Positions 54,745 through 63,656 of a stretch of 64,000 nucleotides of DNA are shown piece by piece. Position numbers and translations under genes: made by a program. How positions within the stretch are numbered: position 1 is the first letter of the stretch; each line of letters opens with the position of its first letter. The notes under the pieces are model-generated. The model had not been told where the DNA came from and searched no databases. It worked only from the letters and a program-made list of their open reading frames with translations. The stretch is from Saprospiraceae bacterium (GTDB taxonomy: Bacteria; Bacteroidota; Bacteroidia; Chitinophagales; Saprospiraceae). Location of the stretch: positions 1,157,127-1,221,126 of the forward strand of contig JAHBTU010000003.1 of NCBI GenBank assembly GCA_019638455.1, written 5' to 3'.

Positions 54745-55422
54745 ATGAAAAACATTCCATTATCACCGATTCTTGCCCTTTTCGTGCTTGTGTCCCTCTT
54801 TTCATGCACGAAAGACCCTCAAAAACCGATTGCCAAAGATGCCGACTTGGGCCATGTACTCAACATGATCCAAGACAAAGAGGGCATTTTGCACCTGACG
54901 GTTTCTGCCGCACCTTCACAGGGCGACGCTGTGAGAGACCGCGACGGGTGCACGATGTACGAGGCCATGCGGTTTACAGAACTTTCATCCGACCTTCCTG
55001 ACCGGACGCAACGCTGTTCGGTTTATGTGAGTTTTCGGCTTGTCAAAATCAACAAGAACACATCTGCCAGAACTGCCCTCACCAACTACATAACCGTGAA
55101 CACCGGGAGCGGAGTAGGCGGCCTCAACATCAGTTGGTACGACTATTCCCCCCTTTCCGATTATTGGTACGCTGCCGAGTTTAACTACTGCTATCGCCCC
55201 GGCATTCTCACCCAAACAGAATTCGCGATATCCGACTTTTGGGGAGACGACTATTTGGTGCAAACAGACCCGTGGGACTGCGACAATCGTCGAGCAGCAA
55301 ACTTTGAAATAGGCCCTGTTGGCTCGACTTGGAGCAACGCGGACTTGGTTGTCGTTCGCTGTTCATTGAACGAAGACTGCACGATATCACCAGTGCCCAA
55401 CGAAGACCCCTGCTCTTTCTGA
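54745..55422 (+). CDS. Lipoprotein of unknown function
   Basis: 225 residues from ATG 54745, chosen for the lipoprotein signal (LFVLVSLFSC, Cys21); an ATG at 54694 would add 17 unlikely residues. Cys-containing, aromatic-rich body (GLNISWYDYSPLSDYWYAAEFNYCYRP) and acidic end (CSLNEDCTISPVPNEDPCSF). Does not look like the small lipoproteins at 22597 or 40302. First gene of the R15-R16 unit. The 180 bp between R15 and the start show nothing recognisable. Confidence 0.68.
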   Translation: MKNIPLSPILALFVLVSLFSCTKDPQKPIAKDADLGHVLNMIQDKEGILHLTVSAAPSQGDAVRDRDGCTMYEAMRFTELSSDLPDRTQRCSVYVSFRLVKINKNTSARTALTNYITVNTGSGVGGLNISWYDYSPLSDYWYAAEFNYCYRPGILTQTEFAISDFWGDDYLVQTDPWDCDNRRAANFEIGPVGSTWSNADLVVVRCSLNEDCTISPVPNEDPCSF

Positions 55423-55459
55423 ACGGGCCTGTCGCTGATTTTACAGTGACTAAAACTGG

Positions 55460-55490
55460 CGTGCTGGCCACGGGTGTCGTGGCCAGCACG
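55460..55490 (+). terminator. Hairpin, possible terminator
   Basis: Perfect 13-bp stem CGTGCTGGCCACG / CGTGGCCAGCACG with 5-base loop, 38 bp after the lipoprotein stop. No T run follows. Confidence 0.6.
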
Positions 55491-55601
55491 TCCTCGCTAC
55501 TCAAATCTGCAAATCTGACGACACAGGCTCTCGTCCGGTGCAGTATTTGTTAGTGGTAAATTACCCAGATGTTTCCTTCTTCAATCAATTTCACTTTATT
55601 T

Positions 55602-58085
55602 ATGACTTACTTGTACCATCGCTGTGCTGCTATTGCCGCTTGCTACTTGCTTGTTACGTCGTTGTTCGGCCAAATCCCCACCTTTCAAAAAGCATACGTC
55701 GGAGAATTCGGCGACAGGTGCCGATGGGTGGCCGAGACGGCCGACGGTTTTTTACTGGCTGGCAATTGGAGTTCTGTAGCCGGGTCAGGGGTAGATGGTT
55801 TGCTCATCAAAACCGATAAGGTCGGCAACCTTGTCTGGAGCAAAAATTACGGGGGCACAAGGCAGGATTGGTTCACATCTGCGGTATCGGCCAACGACGG
55901 TGGTTTTATCATCAACGGGCAGAGCGGCGGCACTTCGTCGCTCGATGCCGGCATTTGGTTGGTTAAGCTGGACGAGGCTGGAGAAGTGCTTTGGCAAAAG
56001 ACGACCGCGGGCGCGCCTAACCCACAAATACCGAGCGCGCCCATACTGGCAGTTTCTGGCGGCTATGTGGTTTGCGGCATCAACCAACACCCCTCCTTGG
56101 GTGTCTTGGGGTCTTTTGTATCAATGACAAACAATGATGGCGAAACGATTTGGAGCCGGTATTACACTCAAGATTCCTTGTCAAGCAGTGCCAAATTGCG
56201 CTTATTGGCCGTGTCACATGTGGCAGACAGCGTGCTATATGCCTTTGGCCTTGCCGGGAAACATACTGTGTTGGCCGTTCTGGACAAACACGATGGTAGC
56301 GTCAAGATGGCCGTTGAATATGCCCACCCATACTACTCGCTGGAGTGTTCAGGGCTGAAACCTACCATGGACGGCAACTATATGCTCATGGGCGTTGCCG
56401 TCCCGCCTTCGGCCAACGAACCAAGGCTGTTGTGTATGATGAAAATTCGCCCTGACGGAGAGGTGATTTGGTCAAAAGCCTTTCCCTCGCACATTTCGTG
56501 GATCAACCTCAAATTTGCTGCTGTGTCAGACTGTGGATGGCTGCTTTTCCCAACCGAAGCGAACGCCCTCGGAGGGACAGAGTACAGGATGTTGATGAAG
56601 ACCGACAGCATCGGCAACGTGCTTTGGAAAAAATCTTACGGCACGGCTTCCCCCGGACACGCGCTGGGGAACTGCATCGAAACCAGTGACAACGGAATAG
56701 CTTTCGCGGGGGGCATCCGTTTCCCGGGCATCAACAACGAAGACGACTTTTTCCTGATGAAAACCGATGCCGACGGCGAAATAGCGGGCTGCTGCTCCGA
56801 GAAACGCGACTTCCTGCAGCCCGTTGACTTCCCCATAGAAATTGTACCCGCGTCTTATGTCCAAGAAGACTACCTGATCTTTGTCCCCATTGACCTGACC
56901 CCGAACAATACGGTGTCCTACTTCGACACCAGCATCTGCACAGTCTCCCCCCGCCCCACCCTCCACGACACCCTCCGCTTTTGCCCCAGCGAGAGCGTCA
57001 CCATCGGCGACTCCACCTACGCCCAGCCCGCCACCGTCTCCCTCCTCATCCCCTCCGCCACCGACGACTGCGACACCCTCGCCACCTACACCCTCGAACA
57101 CCAGCCGCTTGACCCCAACGCCGCCCTGCTGCTCGGCTGCCCCGCCGACATCACCGTGCAGGCCAATGGCCCCGTGCCCGTCCAGTACGCCGAGCCAACT
57201 GCATGGTCGGACTGCAACTGCCCCGGCCTGGCCCTCGTCAGGACCGGTGGCCCGGCCAGCGGCACCGCCTTCCCCCTCGGCGTCACCACCGTCTGCTACC
57301 AAGCCGACGATGCCTGCGAACTGTCCAAAAACTGCTGCTTCACCGTCACCGTCGCGCCTGCCCCGCCCCCGCCCAGCGATGCCTGCGACACCAAGACCAG
57401 CGGCTGCCTCCAATTCGAACTCCTTGAGGTCAACCGCGACTACGCCCAGAACTGGGCCTACCACGTCCGCCTCACCAACGCCTGCGCCGACGCGGTGCGG
57501 TACGCCTACCTACAAGTCCCCAAGGGCCTGCAAGCCCTCGCGCCCATCAACGACATCGTCTATACCACCTCCAACGGCCACACCTTTACCGCGCGCAACC
57601 CCAATTTTTCGCCCTTCTACTCCGTCCGCTACCATTTCGCCGCGCCCACTTTGGCCAGCGGCCAGTCCGAGACCTTCCGCTATGTGCTGCCCCCGCAGGC
57701 CGACGTCAAGTACATCCACGCCGCCGCGCGCCTCTTTTCGGGCGTGTACGTCGAGATGCACCTCAACACCTTCTCCTGCCCGGTGGGCACGGAGCCGCAG
57801 CCGAGGCCAGAGGCGGGTGAGCGCGCCACAGAGGATTTATCGCAAGAAATCAAGGTATATCCGAACCCGGTGACACACGAACTTGTGCTGAACGTACAGG
57901 GGGCTGACGCTGAGGGTGGCCTGTTCAGGCTCTTCGACCCGACCGGCCGCACGGTGCTGGAAGCGGTCGTGCAAGGTGGCAACGTCCAGTTCGGGAACAC
58001 GGAGATGCCCAACGGGTTGTACTTCTTCAGCGTGTCCAAAGATGGATTGAAGGTGTGCAGCGGTAAACTGGTCGTGCATAGGTGA
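55602..58085 (+). CDS. T9SS-secreted protein: propeller plus HYR domain
   Basis: 827 residues from ATG 55602 (signal peptide MTYLYHRCAAIAACYLLVTSLFGQ); ATG 55569 is an alternative. Residues 30-410 have propeller repeats (LIKTDKVGNLVWSKNYGG, MKIRPDGEVIWSKAFPS, LMKTDSIGNVLWKKSYG). A linker with DTSICTVSPRP follows, then a HYR domain (CPADITVQANGPVPVQYAEP ... FPLGVTTVCYQADD). A beta-sandwich (NWAYHVRLTNACADAVRYAYL) precedes the T9SS tail (YPNPVTHELVL to GKLVVHR). The HYR part is much more GC-rich than the propeller part, so the domain may have been joined by recombination. Second gene of the R15-R16 unit. Confidence 0.82.
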   Translation: MTYLYHRCAAIAACYLLVTSLFGQIPTFQKAYVGEFGDRCRWVAETADGFLLAGNWSSVAGSGVDGLLIKTDKVGNLVWSKNYGGTRQDWFTSAVSANDGGFIINGQSGGTSSLDAGIWLVKLDEAGEVLWQKTTAGAPNPQIPSAPILAVSGGYVVCGINQHPSLGVLGSFVSMTNNDGETIWSRYYTQDSLSSSAKLRLLAVSHVADSVLYAFGLAGKHTVLAVLDKHDGSVKMAVEYAHPYYSLECSGLKPTMDGNYMLMGVAVPPSANEPRLLCMMKIRPDGEVIWSKAFPSHISWINLKFAAVSDCGWLLFPTEANALGGTEYRMLMKTDSIGNVLWKKSYGTASPGHALGNCIETSDNGIAFAGGIRFPGINNEDDFFLMKTDADGEIAGCCSEKRDFLQPVDFPIEIVPASYVQEDYLIFVPIDLTPNNTVSYFDTSICTVSPRPTLHDTLRFCPSESVTIGDSTYAQPATVSLLIPSATDDCDTLATYTLEHQPLDPNAALLLGCPADITVQANGPVPVQYAEPTAWSDCNCPGLALVRTGGPASGTAFPLGVTTVCYQADDACELSKNCCFTVTVAPAPPPPSDACDTKTSGCLQFELLEVNRDYAQNWAYHVRLTNACADAVRYAYLQVPKGLQALAPINDIVYTTSNGHTFTARNPNFSPFYSVRYHFAAPTLASGQSETFRYVLPPQADVKYIHAAARLFSGVYVEMHLNTFSCPVGTEPQPRPEAGERATEDLSQEIKVYPNPVTHELVLNVQGADAEGGLFRLFDPTGRTVLEAVVQGGNVQFGNTEMPNGLYFFSVSKDGLKVCSGKLVVHR

Positions 58086-58094
58086 CACAAAAGT

Positions 58095-58164
58095 ACCGCC
58101 AACAACGGATGTGCGAAAATGCCTCCTAAACGTCGGCACATTCGCACATCCAACCGATGGCTCG
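58095..58164 (+). repeat. Unit-boundary hairpin R16 (attC-like, GAT right end)
   Basis: Left 9-mer ACCGCCAAC, pairing 7/9 with its unit start GATGGCGGA. Right 9-mer GATGGCTCG. Arms GGATGTGCGAA / TTCGCACATCC (as R13), apex TGCCTCCTAAACGTCGGCA. Confidence 0.8.
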
Positions 58165-58344
58165 AACCATAAAATAGAAAAATATCAATCCAAGCAATCT
58201 GGCTTTCAGGATCAAAATTCAAGATTGGGTATTTCACGAATTGGAACGAGCCAAAGGTGGAAATGACTCCCCTCCGACCACCCAAAACCACAGAGGGGCT
58301 TCTTAACAGAAGCCGAAAGACAGGCTTCGCAAACAATTCACGCA

Positions 58345-61300
58345 ATGAAACAGAAAAAACTCATCTCGATTCTGTGGCTCCTTAGCCTAACTTTTAGTCT
58401 TACGGCTCAACCCGGCTTTGATTTTTCCTGCGGAACAGGCCCCAACCCAGATTCCCCCGAAGCATACGCATTACCGCAAAATTGCAACAACAGTTTTGCT
58501 TCCTTCTTGGCGAACCACGCCGACGACATGGTGCCGCAGGGCATTGACCGCAAACTAAAAATTAGAACGAACATTGTTTTTGTTCAAAATGAGGGAGGGG
58601 AGGGCAATTTTTCCATCTCGAATCCCGACCACATGGATTACTGGGACAGGATATTTACCGAGGCGAACGGAAGACTTGAGCAACTTATGCAGGAAAACTG
58701 CGGTTGTCAGACGACACCGACACATTACAGCAACATCCATTTGGAATTTGTGCCAAACTATATTGAGGTCAGGGACAACTTCGCATGGGATCACCGTAAC
58801 GATCCCGATCCAAACGCCGGAACTGCCTCGGTAAACAGTTATAACAAGCCGTACCTGAATTACATCCATGCGCTTGCCAAACAGGCTCCCGGTTACCAAT
58901 CGGGGTTTGATTTGATTATTACCACGGATGGTCCGGCCTATAATACCTATTTGTACAACAACCCCGACAACAAGCCTTTATGGGAATTGGGATACACCTC
59001 ATTTTACGGCGGTTATTGGTATTCCGCATTCCCAAGTTACGATTTGGAGCATCCGGCCATGTGGCATGCCCCCGATGCTTACCTCAGGTATATCAACGGC
59101 ATTGACCATCTTGGAGGCCTCTGGTGGGTGATTACCGATGACGTGCCGTGGATGGCGGGCACCTTATTGCACGAGTATGGCCACTATTTTAACCTGACGC
59201 ACCCTATCCTTTCTTGTCCAAACAACATTATGCGACCCGGCGGCCCCAATACTACTAGGTTGGCTTTTACAGGGTGCCAGGTCAGAGAAATGTACCAAAC
59301 CTTGATGACAAAAAACCTGCGCAAATACGTTCAGTGCGAAGATGTGCTCAATTTTGACCTTGTGGTGGACAACAACGAAATATGGGCCATGAACCTAAAG
59401 GTTCTGGGCAATGTCAGAATCAAAAGTGGCGCTACGCTCACCATAACCTGCGAGGTACACATGGGGCCAAACAGCCGGATAATAGTGGAAAGAGGCGGCA
59501 GGTTGGTGTTGGACGGTGGATTGGTCACCGGCGACTGTCCCGGCAGGTGGGGAGTGATACGGGTCGAAGGCGACGTGCCGGGCCAACAGGCACAATCGGG
59601 CAAGGTCGTGCTCAAAAACGGCGCGGTGATTGAGCATGCAAGGGATGCCATTTCGATGAATCCCTACCATCTCCCGTGGGACAATGGCGGGCTTCAGAAC
59701 TATTATGGCGGCATAGTGGAAGCGGAAAACTCAACTATCCGCAACTGTGTGCGGGGTGTTGAATTCATGCGGTACGGCCAGAGCGGTATTAAAGACAAAA
59801 GCAAGTTCAACAACGTCACCTTCGAAAACCTGCACGAAGCCGTCACGATCTGGGCCGACGACGGCGTTACCTTTGACAACTGCACCTTCAAAAACATCTC
59901 CAAACGGGGCATCTTGCCCTACGACTGCGAGACTCTAGTCCGCGAATCCAACACCTTCGAGCAACAGCCCATCGGCGTGGACGTGATTACCACCTACCCC
60001 ATTGTTTTTGCATCCAAAATTGGCAGGAAGGGTCTTGGGAGCAATACGTTCAACTGTCAAGACAAGGGAATAAACATAAAGTCTGCCGGAAATGTGGAAC
60101 CGCTCCGGGTATTCAGCAACATTTTCTCTGGCGGCAACAAGGGACTCCACCAAAACGGCAACGGCCTGCTGTACATCGAGAACAACCGTTTTTCCGGTCA
60201 TCTCACCTCTGTCGAACTGTATAATGGCGGAACAAGTTTCAATCACATCATAAACAACGAAATACAGGCCTCTTACCTTGGCGCGCATTCCGTGAAGCAA
60301 AACTCCGGACTGCGCTACCGGGACAACTGTTTTTCGGCCAACCAATTGGTGGACATCTTTGTATCGGACGGCGATATTTTCCCGGCACAGGGAGAGTACG
60401 ACGGCGTGGCTGCCGGCAACTGCTTTACCAAAAACGGGAAGCCGGAGATTGACAACGACGCAGGCACAGGCCCAATCACCTACTACATCAAAACAGGCAC
60501 GCCGACCACATCCTGCAAGTACCCCGTCAATTTGAAAAATGTGACGTTGTCTACGACCGCTAGCATTGACAATTTTTTGGAATGCGGCCCAAGCGGTTTG
60601 ATTGGGGACGAAGACGAATACTACTGCGACTTCGATGAGAGCCTTTCTATCGCCTCCTTGCAACAGCAACGGCTACTCATGCTACAGGAACTCGCCGCGC
60701 TACCGTCGGGCAGCAGCATAGTGTCCGTCAAAACGCTTGAACGCTGCATAAAAATCCTGGAGTCGCTCATTGGCCAAAAAATGCTCGACCCCGAATCGGA
60801 AGACCTTGGGGCCGGCAAGGAAAGCGCCATCGCTTTCTACACGTCCGCCGGCATGGACTTCAAGGACAGGACGACCGCCTACGGCATCATGGTGCATTAC
60901 GGAGAGTTGAGCAGGGCAAGAACCTTTTTGAACAGTCTTGTACCGCAGACGCGCGAGGAATCTGATTTCGTGGCCGTGCAACATATCAACCTCGATTACC
61001 TAGGCGACACAAGGCATTACGTACTTGGCGAGACAACCAAAAACTACCTGTACAGCGTTGGCACACTCGACGGGCCTTTTGACGGCTATGCCCGTTCGCT
61101 TTACGAAGTGCTGACCGGCGAGCGTATTGAGGTCGAGATACCGGAGGTCGGAACGGAGGAGCGAAGCGAGGCCCTTCCCTCTGCTGCCGCTCCTTTGGTC
61201 ATGCTGGTCTATCCAAACCCTTCCGGCAACGGGATTTTCAACCTAAGCGTCGAGGGCTTGCCGCAAGGCGCTGGGTATAGCGCCATCCTGACGGACGCGT

Positions 61301-61449
61301 TTGGCAGGCTTGTCCACAACGTCAATGTTTCAAGCGATGGCGTGTACGGCATTGGTAGCGAACGCTTGTCGCCCGGCCTGCATTTCCTGACAGTCCGGGA
61401 CGGGTTCGGTTATACGCTTTTCTCGTCAAAACTGATGGTGTCCAACTAA
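58345..61449 (+). CDS. T9SS-secreted metallopeptidase-like protein with beta-helix
   Basis: 1034 residues. Signal peptide MKQKKLISILWLLSLTFSLTAQ. The zinc motif at 276-286 is HEYGHYFNLTH, followed by CPNNIMRPGG (Met-turn), a less usual variant (F-N-L in place of C-L-G-L-x). Beta-helix about 330-730 (starting NNEIWAMNLKVLGNVRI). Helical region about 760-900. T9SS tail from YPNPSGNGIFN to SSKLMVSN. Belongs to the same architectural class as the proteins at 14040 and 40945. First gene of the R16-R17 unit; its 180-bp leader contains a small hairpin GCTTC...GAAGC. Confidence 0.84.
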   Translation: MKQKKLISILWLLSLTFSLTAQPGFDFSCGTGPNPDSPEAYALPQNCNNSFASFLANHADDMVPQGIDRKLKIRTNIVFVQNEGGEGNFSISNPDHMDYWDRIFTEANGRLEQLMQENCGCQTTPTHYSNIHLEFVPNYIEVRDNFAWDHRNDPDPNAGTASVNSYNKPYLNYIHALAKQAPGYQSGFDLIITTDGPAYNTYLYNNPDNKPLWELGYTSFYGGYWYSAFPSYDLEHPAMWHAPDAYLRYINGIDHLGGLWWVITDDVPWMAGTLLHEYGHYFNLTHPILSCPNNIMRPGGPNTTRLAFTGCQVREMYQTLMTKNLRKYVQCEDVLNFDLVVDNNEIWAMNLKVLGNVRIKSGATLTITCEVHMGPNSRIIVERGGRLVLDGGLVTGDCPGRWGVIRVEGDVPGQQAQSGKVVLKNGAVIEHARDAISMNPYHLPWDNGGLQNYYGGIVEAENSTIRNCVRGVEFMRYGQSGIKDKSKFNNVTFENLHEAVTIWADDGVTFDNCTFKNISKRGILPYDCETLVRESNTFEQQPIGVDVITTYPIVFASKIGRKGLGSNTFNCQDKGINIKSAGNVEPLRVFSNIFSGGNKGLHQNGNGLLYIENNRFSGHLTSVELYNGGTSFNHIINNEIQASYLGAHSVKQNSGLRYRDNCFSANQLVDIFVSDGDIFPAQGEYDGVAAGNCFTKNGKPEIDNDAGTGPITYYIKTGTPTTSCKYPVNLKNVTLSTTASIDNFLECGPSGLIGDEDEYYCDFDESLSIASLQQQRLLMLQELAALPSGSSIVSVKTLERCIKILESLIGQKMLDPESEDLGAGKESAIAFYTSAGMDFKDRTTAYGIMVHYGELSRARTFLNSLVPQTREESDFVAVQHINLDYLGDTRHYVLGETTKNYLYSVGTLDGPFDGYARSLYEVLTGERIEVEIPEVGTEERSEALPSAAAPLVMLVYPNPSGNGIFNLSVEGLPQGAGYSAILTDAFGRLVHNVNVSSDGVYGIGSERLSPGLHFLTVRDGFGYTLFSSKLMVSN

Positions 61450-61459
61450 ATCATAACCA

Positions 61460-61491
61460 GCTCTGGGCATCGTCGAAACGATGCCCAGAGC
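61460..61491 (+). terminator. Terminator-like hairpin
   Basis: 14-bp stem GCTCTGGGCATCGT / ACGATGCCCAGAGC with a 4-base loop, between the stop at 61449 and the start at 61506. T tract weak. Confidence 0.72.
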
Positions 61492-61505
61492 CAATTCTAT
61501 TTGCC

Positions 61506-63650
61506 ATGAAAAAGATAATTTTTATCCTGCTGGCTTTTCAATGTGCTACGGTGTCTGGCCAAAACTGGTATTCAAAAATCATAGACCCCTTTGGCGGAAA
61601 ACACGAATTGGCAGATGCCATGATTCTTGCGGGCGACACACTTTTGATTCGGGCAAGAACGATAGGCAATACGGACAGCTTTCTTTATTCTTCTGTTCTT
61701 AAATATGATATCAATAGCGATGTCATTATTGAAAGCAAGTATTTTGAAGAGGTGGAGAGCGGTGCAAATTTTATCTATTCGAAGCCTATCAGGCTATTGC
61801 TGTCTTCCCAAGATGTGCCAGACCTAAAAAATATCACGGTTAATGTGATAAATAAGTTGTCGCTCCAACATGACTCTTCGATTTCGTTAACTATTCCAGA
61901 TAATAGATATTATAGCCATACAATAAAAAAAGCGATAAAATTTGGAGACAAATTTTTCATGGGGGGGCAAGCATTAGACAACCAAATTTTCATCCCTTAC
62001 ACGGGGTGGTACAAAGACCAAGAAAACGCCGTTTTTTTCGTTTTGAACGACGACCTCCAAACAGATACTGTTCTCATAATCCCGCCCACCTCTGGCGCTT
62101 TCCTCAAGATTGAAGACCTTGCGGTCGGCTCCGACTCGATACTATATGTGTCATTTCTCGAAAAATACCTTGTCTCAAACGTCCCGTTTCCTTATCTGGA
62201 GGACCGCCACGTGATTTACGGGTTTGACAAAGGGTACCAAAAGGTATTCGAATGGTTCGGCCCCGACTTCTCCGGCGATGACACCCGCTCCTGCCTGGCT
62301 GTCGCAGCGGATTCCACGCTGTACCATGTTTATCAGAGCGACTATTCGCACGTCCATGTTGTGGCGAGGAGGCCCGCTGGTCAAGTTATATGGGACATGA
62401 AGATTGATTCCACAATAGGGCAACGCCTGTACCACATCAGCAAATTAATGGTGGCACAAAACGGCGACCTTGTTGTGGCGGGCGCCATATCGGCGGTTGG
62501 CGACAAACTTGGCCTGTCCGGATTCATCGCACGGATAAGCCCGCAGGGCGTCCTGAAATGGAAAAGGGCGTTTCGGGTGAACCAAAATTTTGACCCAACC
62601 CTTCCGGAGGACTTCCCTTATCAAGCAGGATTCAAAGACTTGGCCGAGCTGCCCGGCGGCGACCTGTTGGCCGCGGGTTACGTCCGCAAATATGTGGGCG
62701 GAGCTCCGCCAGCCAATCCCTTCAATTTCGATATCTGGCTTGTGCGAACCAGTAGCGAGGGCTGTCTTTGGGACGATTGCGGCTACATTCAGGACATTGT
62801 CACAAAAGACAACTACATACCACTCGTAACGCCCGACAACGAGTGGGTGGCAGATTATTTCTACCCTCTCTTCCCTTCCCTCTCCCCGGAAATACGGCGA
62901 TATACCTTTTCATCTGACTCTACCCTTTTGTCAGGCAAGTATTACCGGCAATTGATCTATTCCAAAAACATGAGCAGCGGGCCATGGCAGTCCACAGGCG
63001 AATATTTACGTGAGGACAACGGGAAGGTATTCAAAATATGGGGAAACGGAAACCAGCCCGAACGCCTGATATACGATATGGATTTCGGTGTTGGCGACAC
63101 ACTCGTTCCCCACCCTGACCCTGCCTTGGGACAAGGCGACAGGAAAATTGTACAGGTGGGCACTATAGAACTGCTGGACGGCGAGCCAAGAAAATTTCTC
63201 CTGCTCAAAAGCAGCCAATGCATTGACACAACCATGTGGATAGAGGGAATGGGGGACGTGGCACGCCTGTTCTGGACGGAGGTCTTCTGTTCCATGGGAG
63301 AAGACTTCCCGCCCGCTTTCATTAGATGTTTCAGCACCAACGGCCAGCTGCTCTATAAGCGGCCCGATGTGGACGGGTGCTACACGAGCTCGTCGAAGGA
63401 CGTTGTTTTGCCCGAAATGAAAGTCTATCCCAACCCGGCATCGGACGTGCTGCTTTTTGACATGGAGGATATATCCCTAATCAACAGCGTCAACATATTC
63501 GATGCAACTGGACACCTCATGTTGAGCAATCAAAAATTTTTGAGTAAAAGCAAAATAGATGTTTCGCATCTTCCAAATGGGTTTTATATTGGCATTGCCT
63601 ATTTTAAAAACGAAACCCAAAAGTCATTTAAAATAATAATAAACAGATAA
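61506..63650 (+). CDS. T9SS-secreted propeller-like protein with extra C-terminal domain
   Basis: 714 residues. Signal peptide MKKIIFILLAFQCATVSGQ. Residues 20-430 are propeller-like (GFIARISPQGVLKWKRAFR, ELPGGDLLAAGYVRKY) and end with the SEGCLWDDCGYI motif seen in the other propeller proteins. About residues 440-625 are an additional beta domain (YTFSSDSTLLSGKYYRQLIYSK, NGKVFKIWGNGNQPERLIYDMDFGVGDTL). T9SS tail from YPNPASDVLLF to FKIIINR. Second gene of the R16-R17 unit. Confidence 0.82.
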   Translation: MKKIIFILLAFQCATVSGQNWYSKIIDPFGGKHELADAMILAGDTLLIRARTIGNTDSFLYSSVLKYDINSDVIIESKYFEEVESGANFIYSKPIRLLLSSQDVPDLKNITVNVINKLSLQHDSSISLTIPDNRYYSHTIKKAIKFGDKFFMGGQALDNQIFIPYTGWYKDQENAVFFVLNDDLQTDTVLIIPPTSGAFLKIEDLAVGSDSILYVSFLEKYLVSNVPFPYLEDRHVIYGFDKGYQKVFEWFGPDFSGDDTRSCLAVAADSTLYHVYQSDYSHVHVVARRPAGQVIWDMKIDSTIGQRLYHISKLMVAQNGDLVVAGAISAVGDKLGLSGFIARISPQGVLKWKRAFRVNQNFDPTLPEDFPYQAGFKDLAELPGGDLLAAGYVRKYVGGAPPANPFNFDIWLVRTSSEGCLWDDCGYIQDIVTKDNYIPLVTPDNEWVADYFYPLFPSLSPEIRRYTFSSDSTLLSGKYYRQLIYSKNMSSGPWQSTGEYLREDNGKVFKIWGNGNQPERLIYDMDFGVGDTLVPHPDPALGQGDRKIVQVGTIELLDGEPRKFLLLKSSQCIDTTMWIEGMGDVARLFWTEVFCSMGEDFPPAFIRCFSTNGQLLYKRPDVDGCYTSSSKDVVLPEMKVYPNPASDVLLFDMEDISLINSVNIFDATGHLMLSNQKFLSKSKIDVSHLPNGFYIGIAYFKNETQKSFKIIINR

Positions 63651-63656
63651 AAGACA

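Noticed and set aside
56526..57464. Minus-strand frame rich in Gly/Val/Ala opposite the HYR-domain gene
   Set aside because: Composition artefact of the GC-rich stretch on the coding strand.
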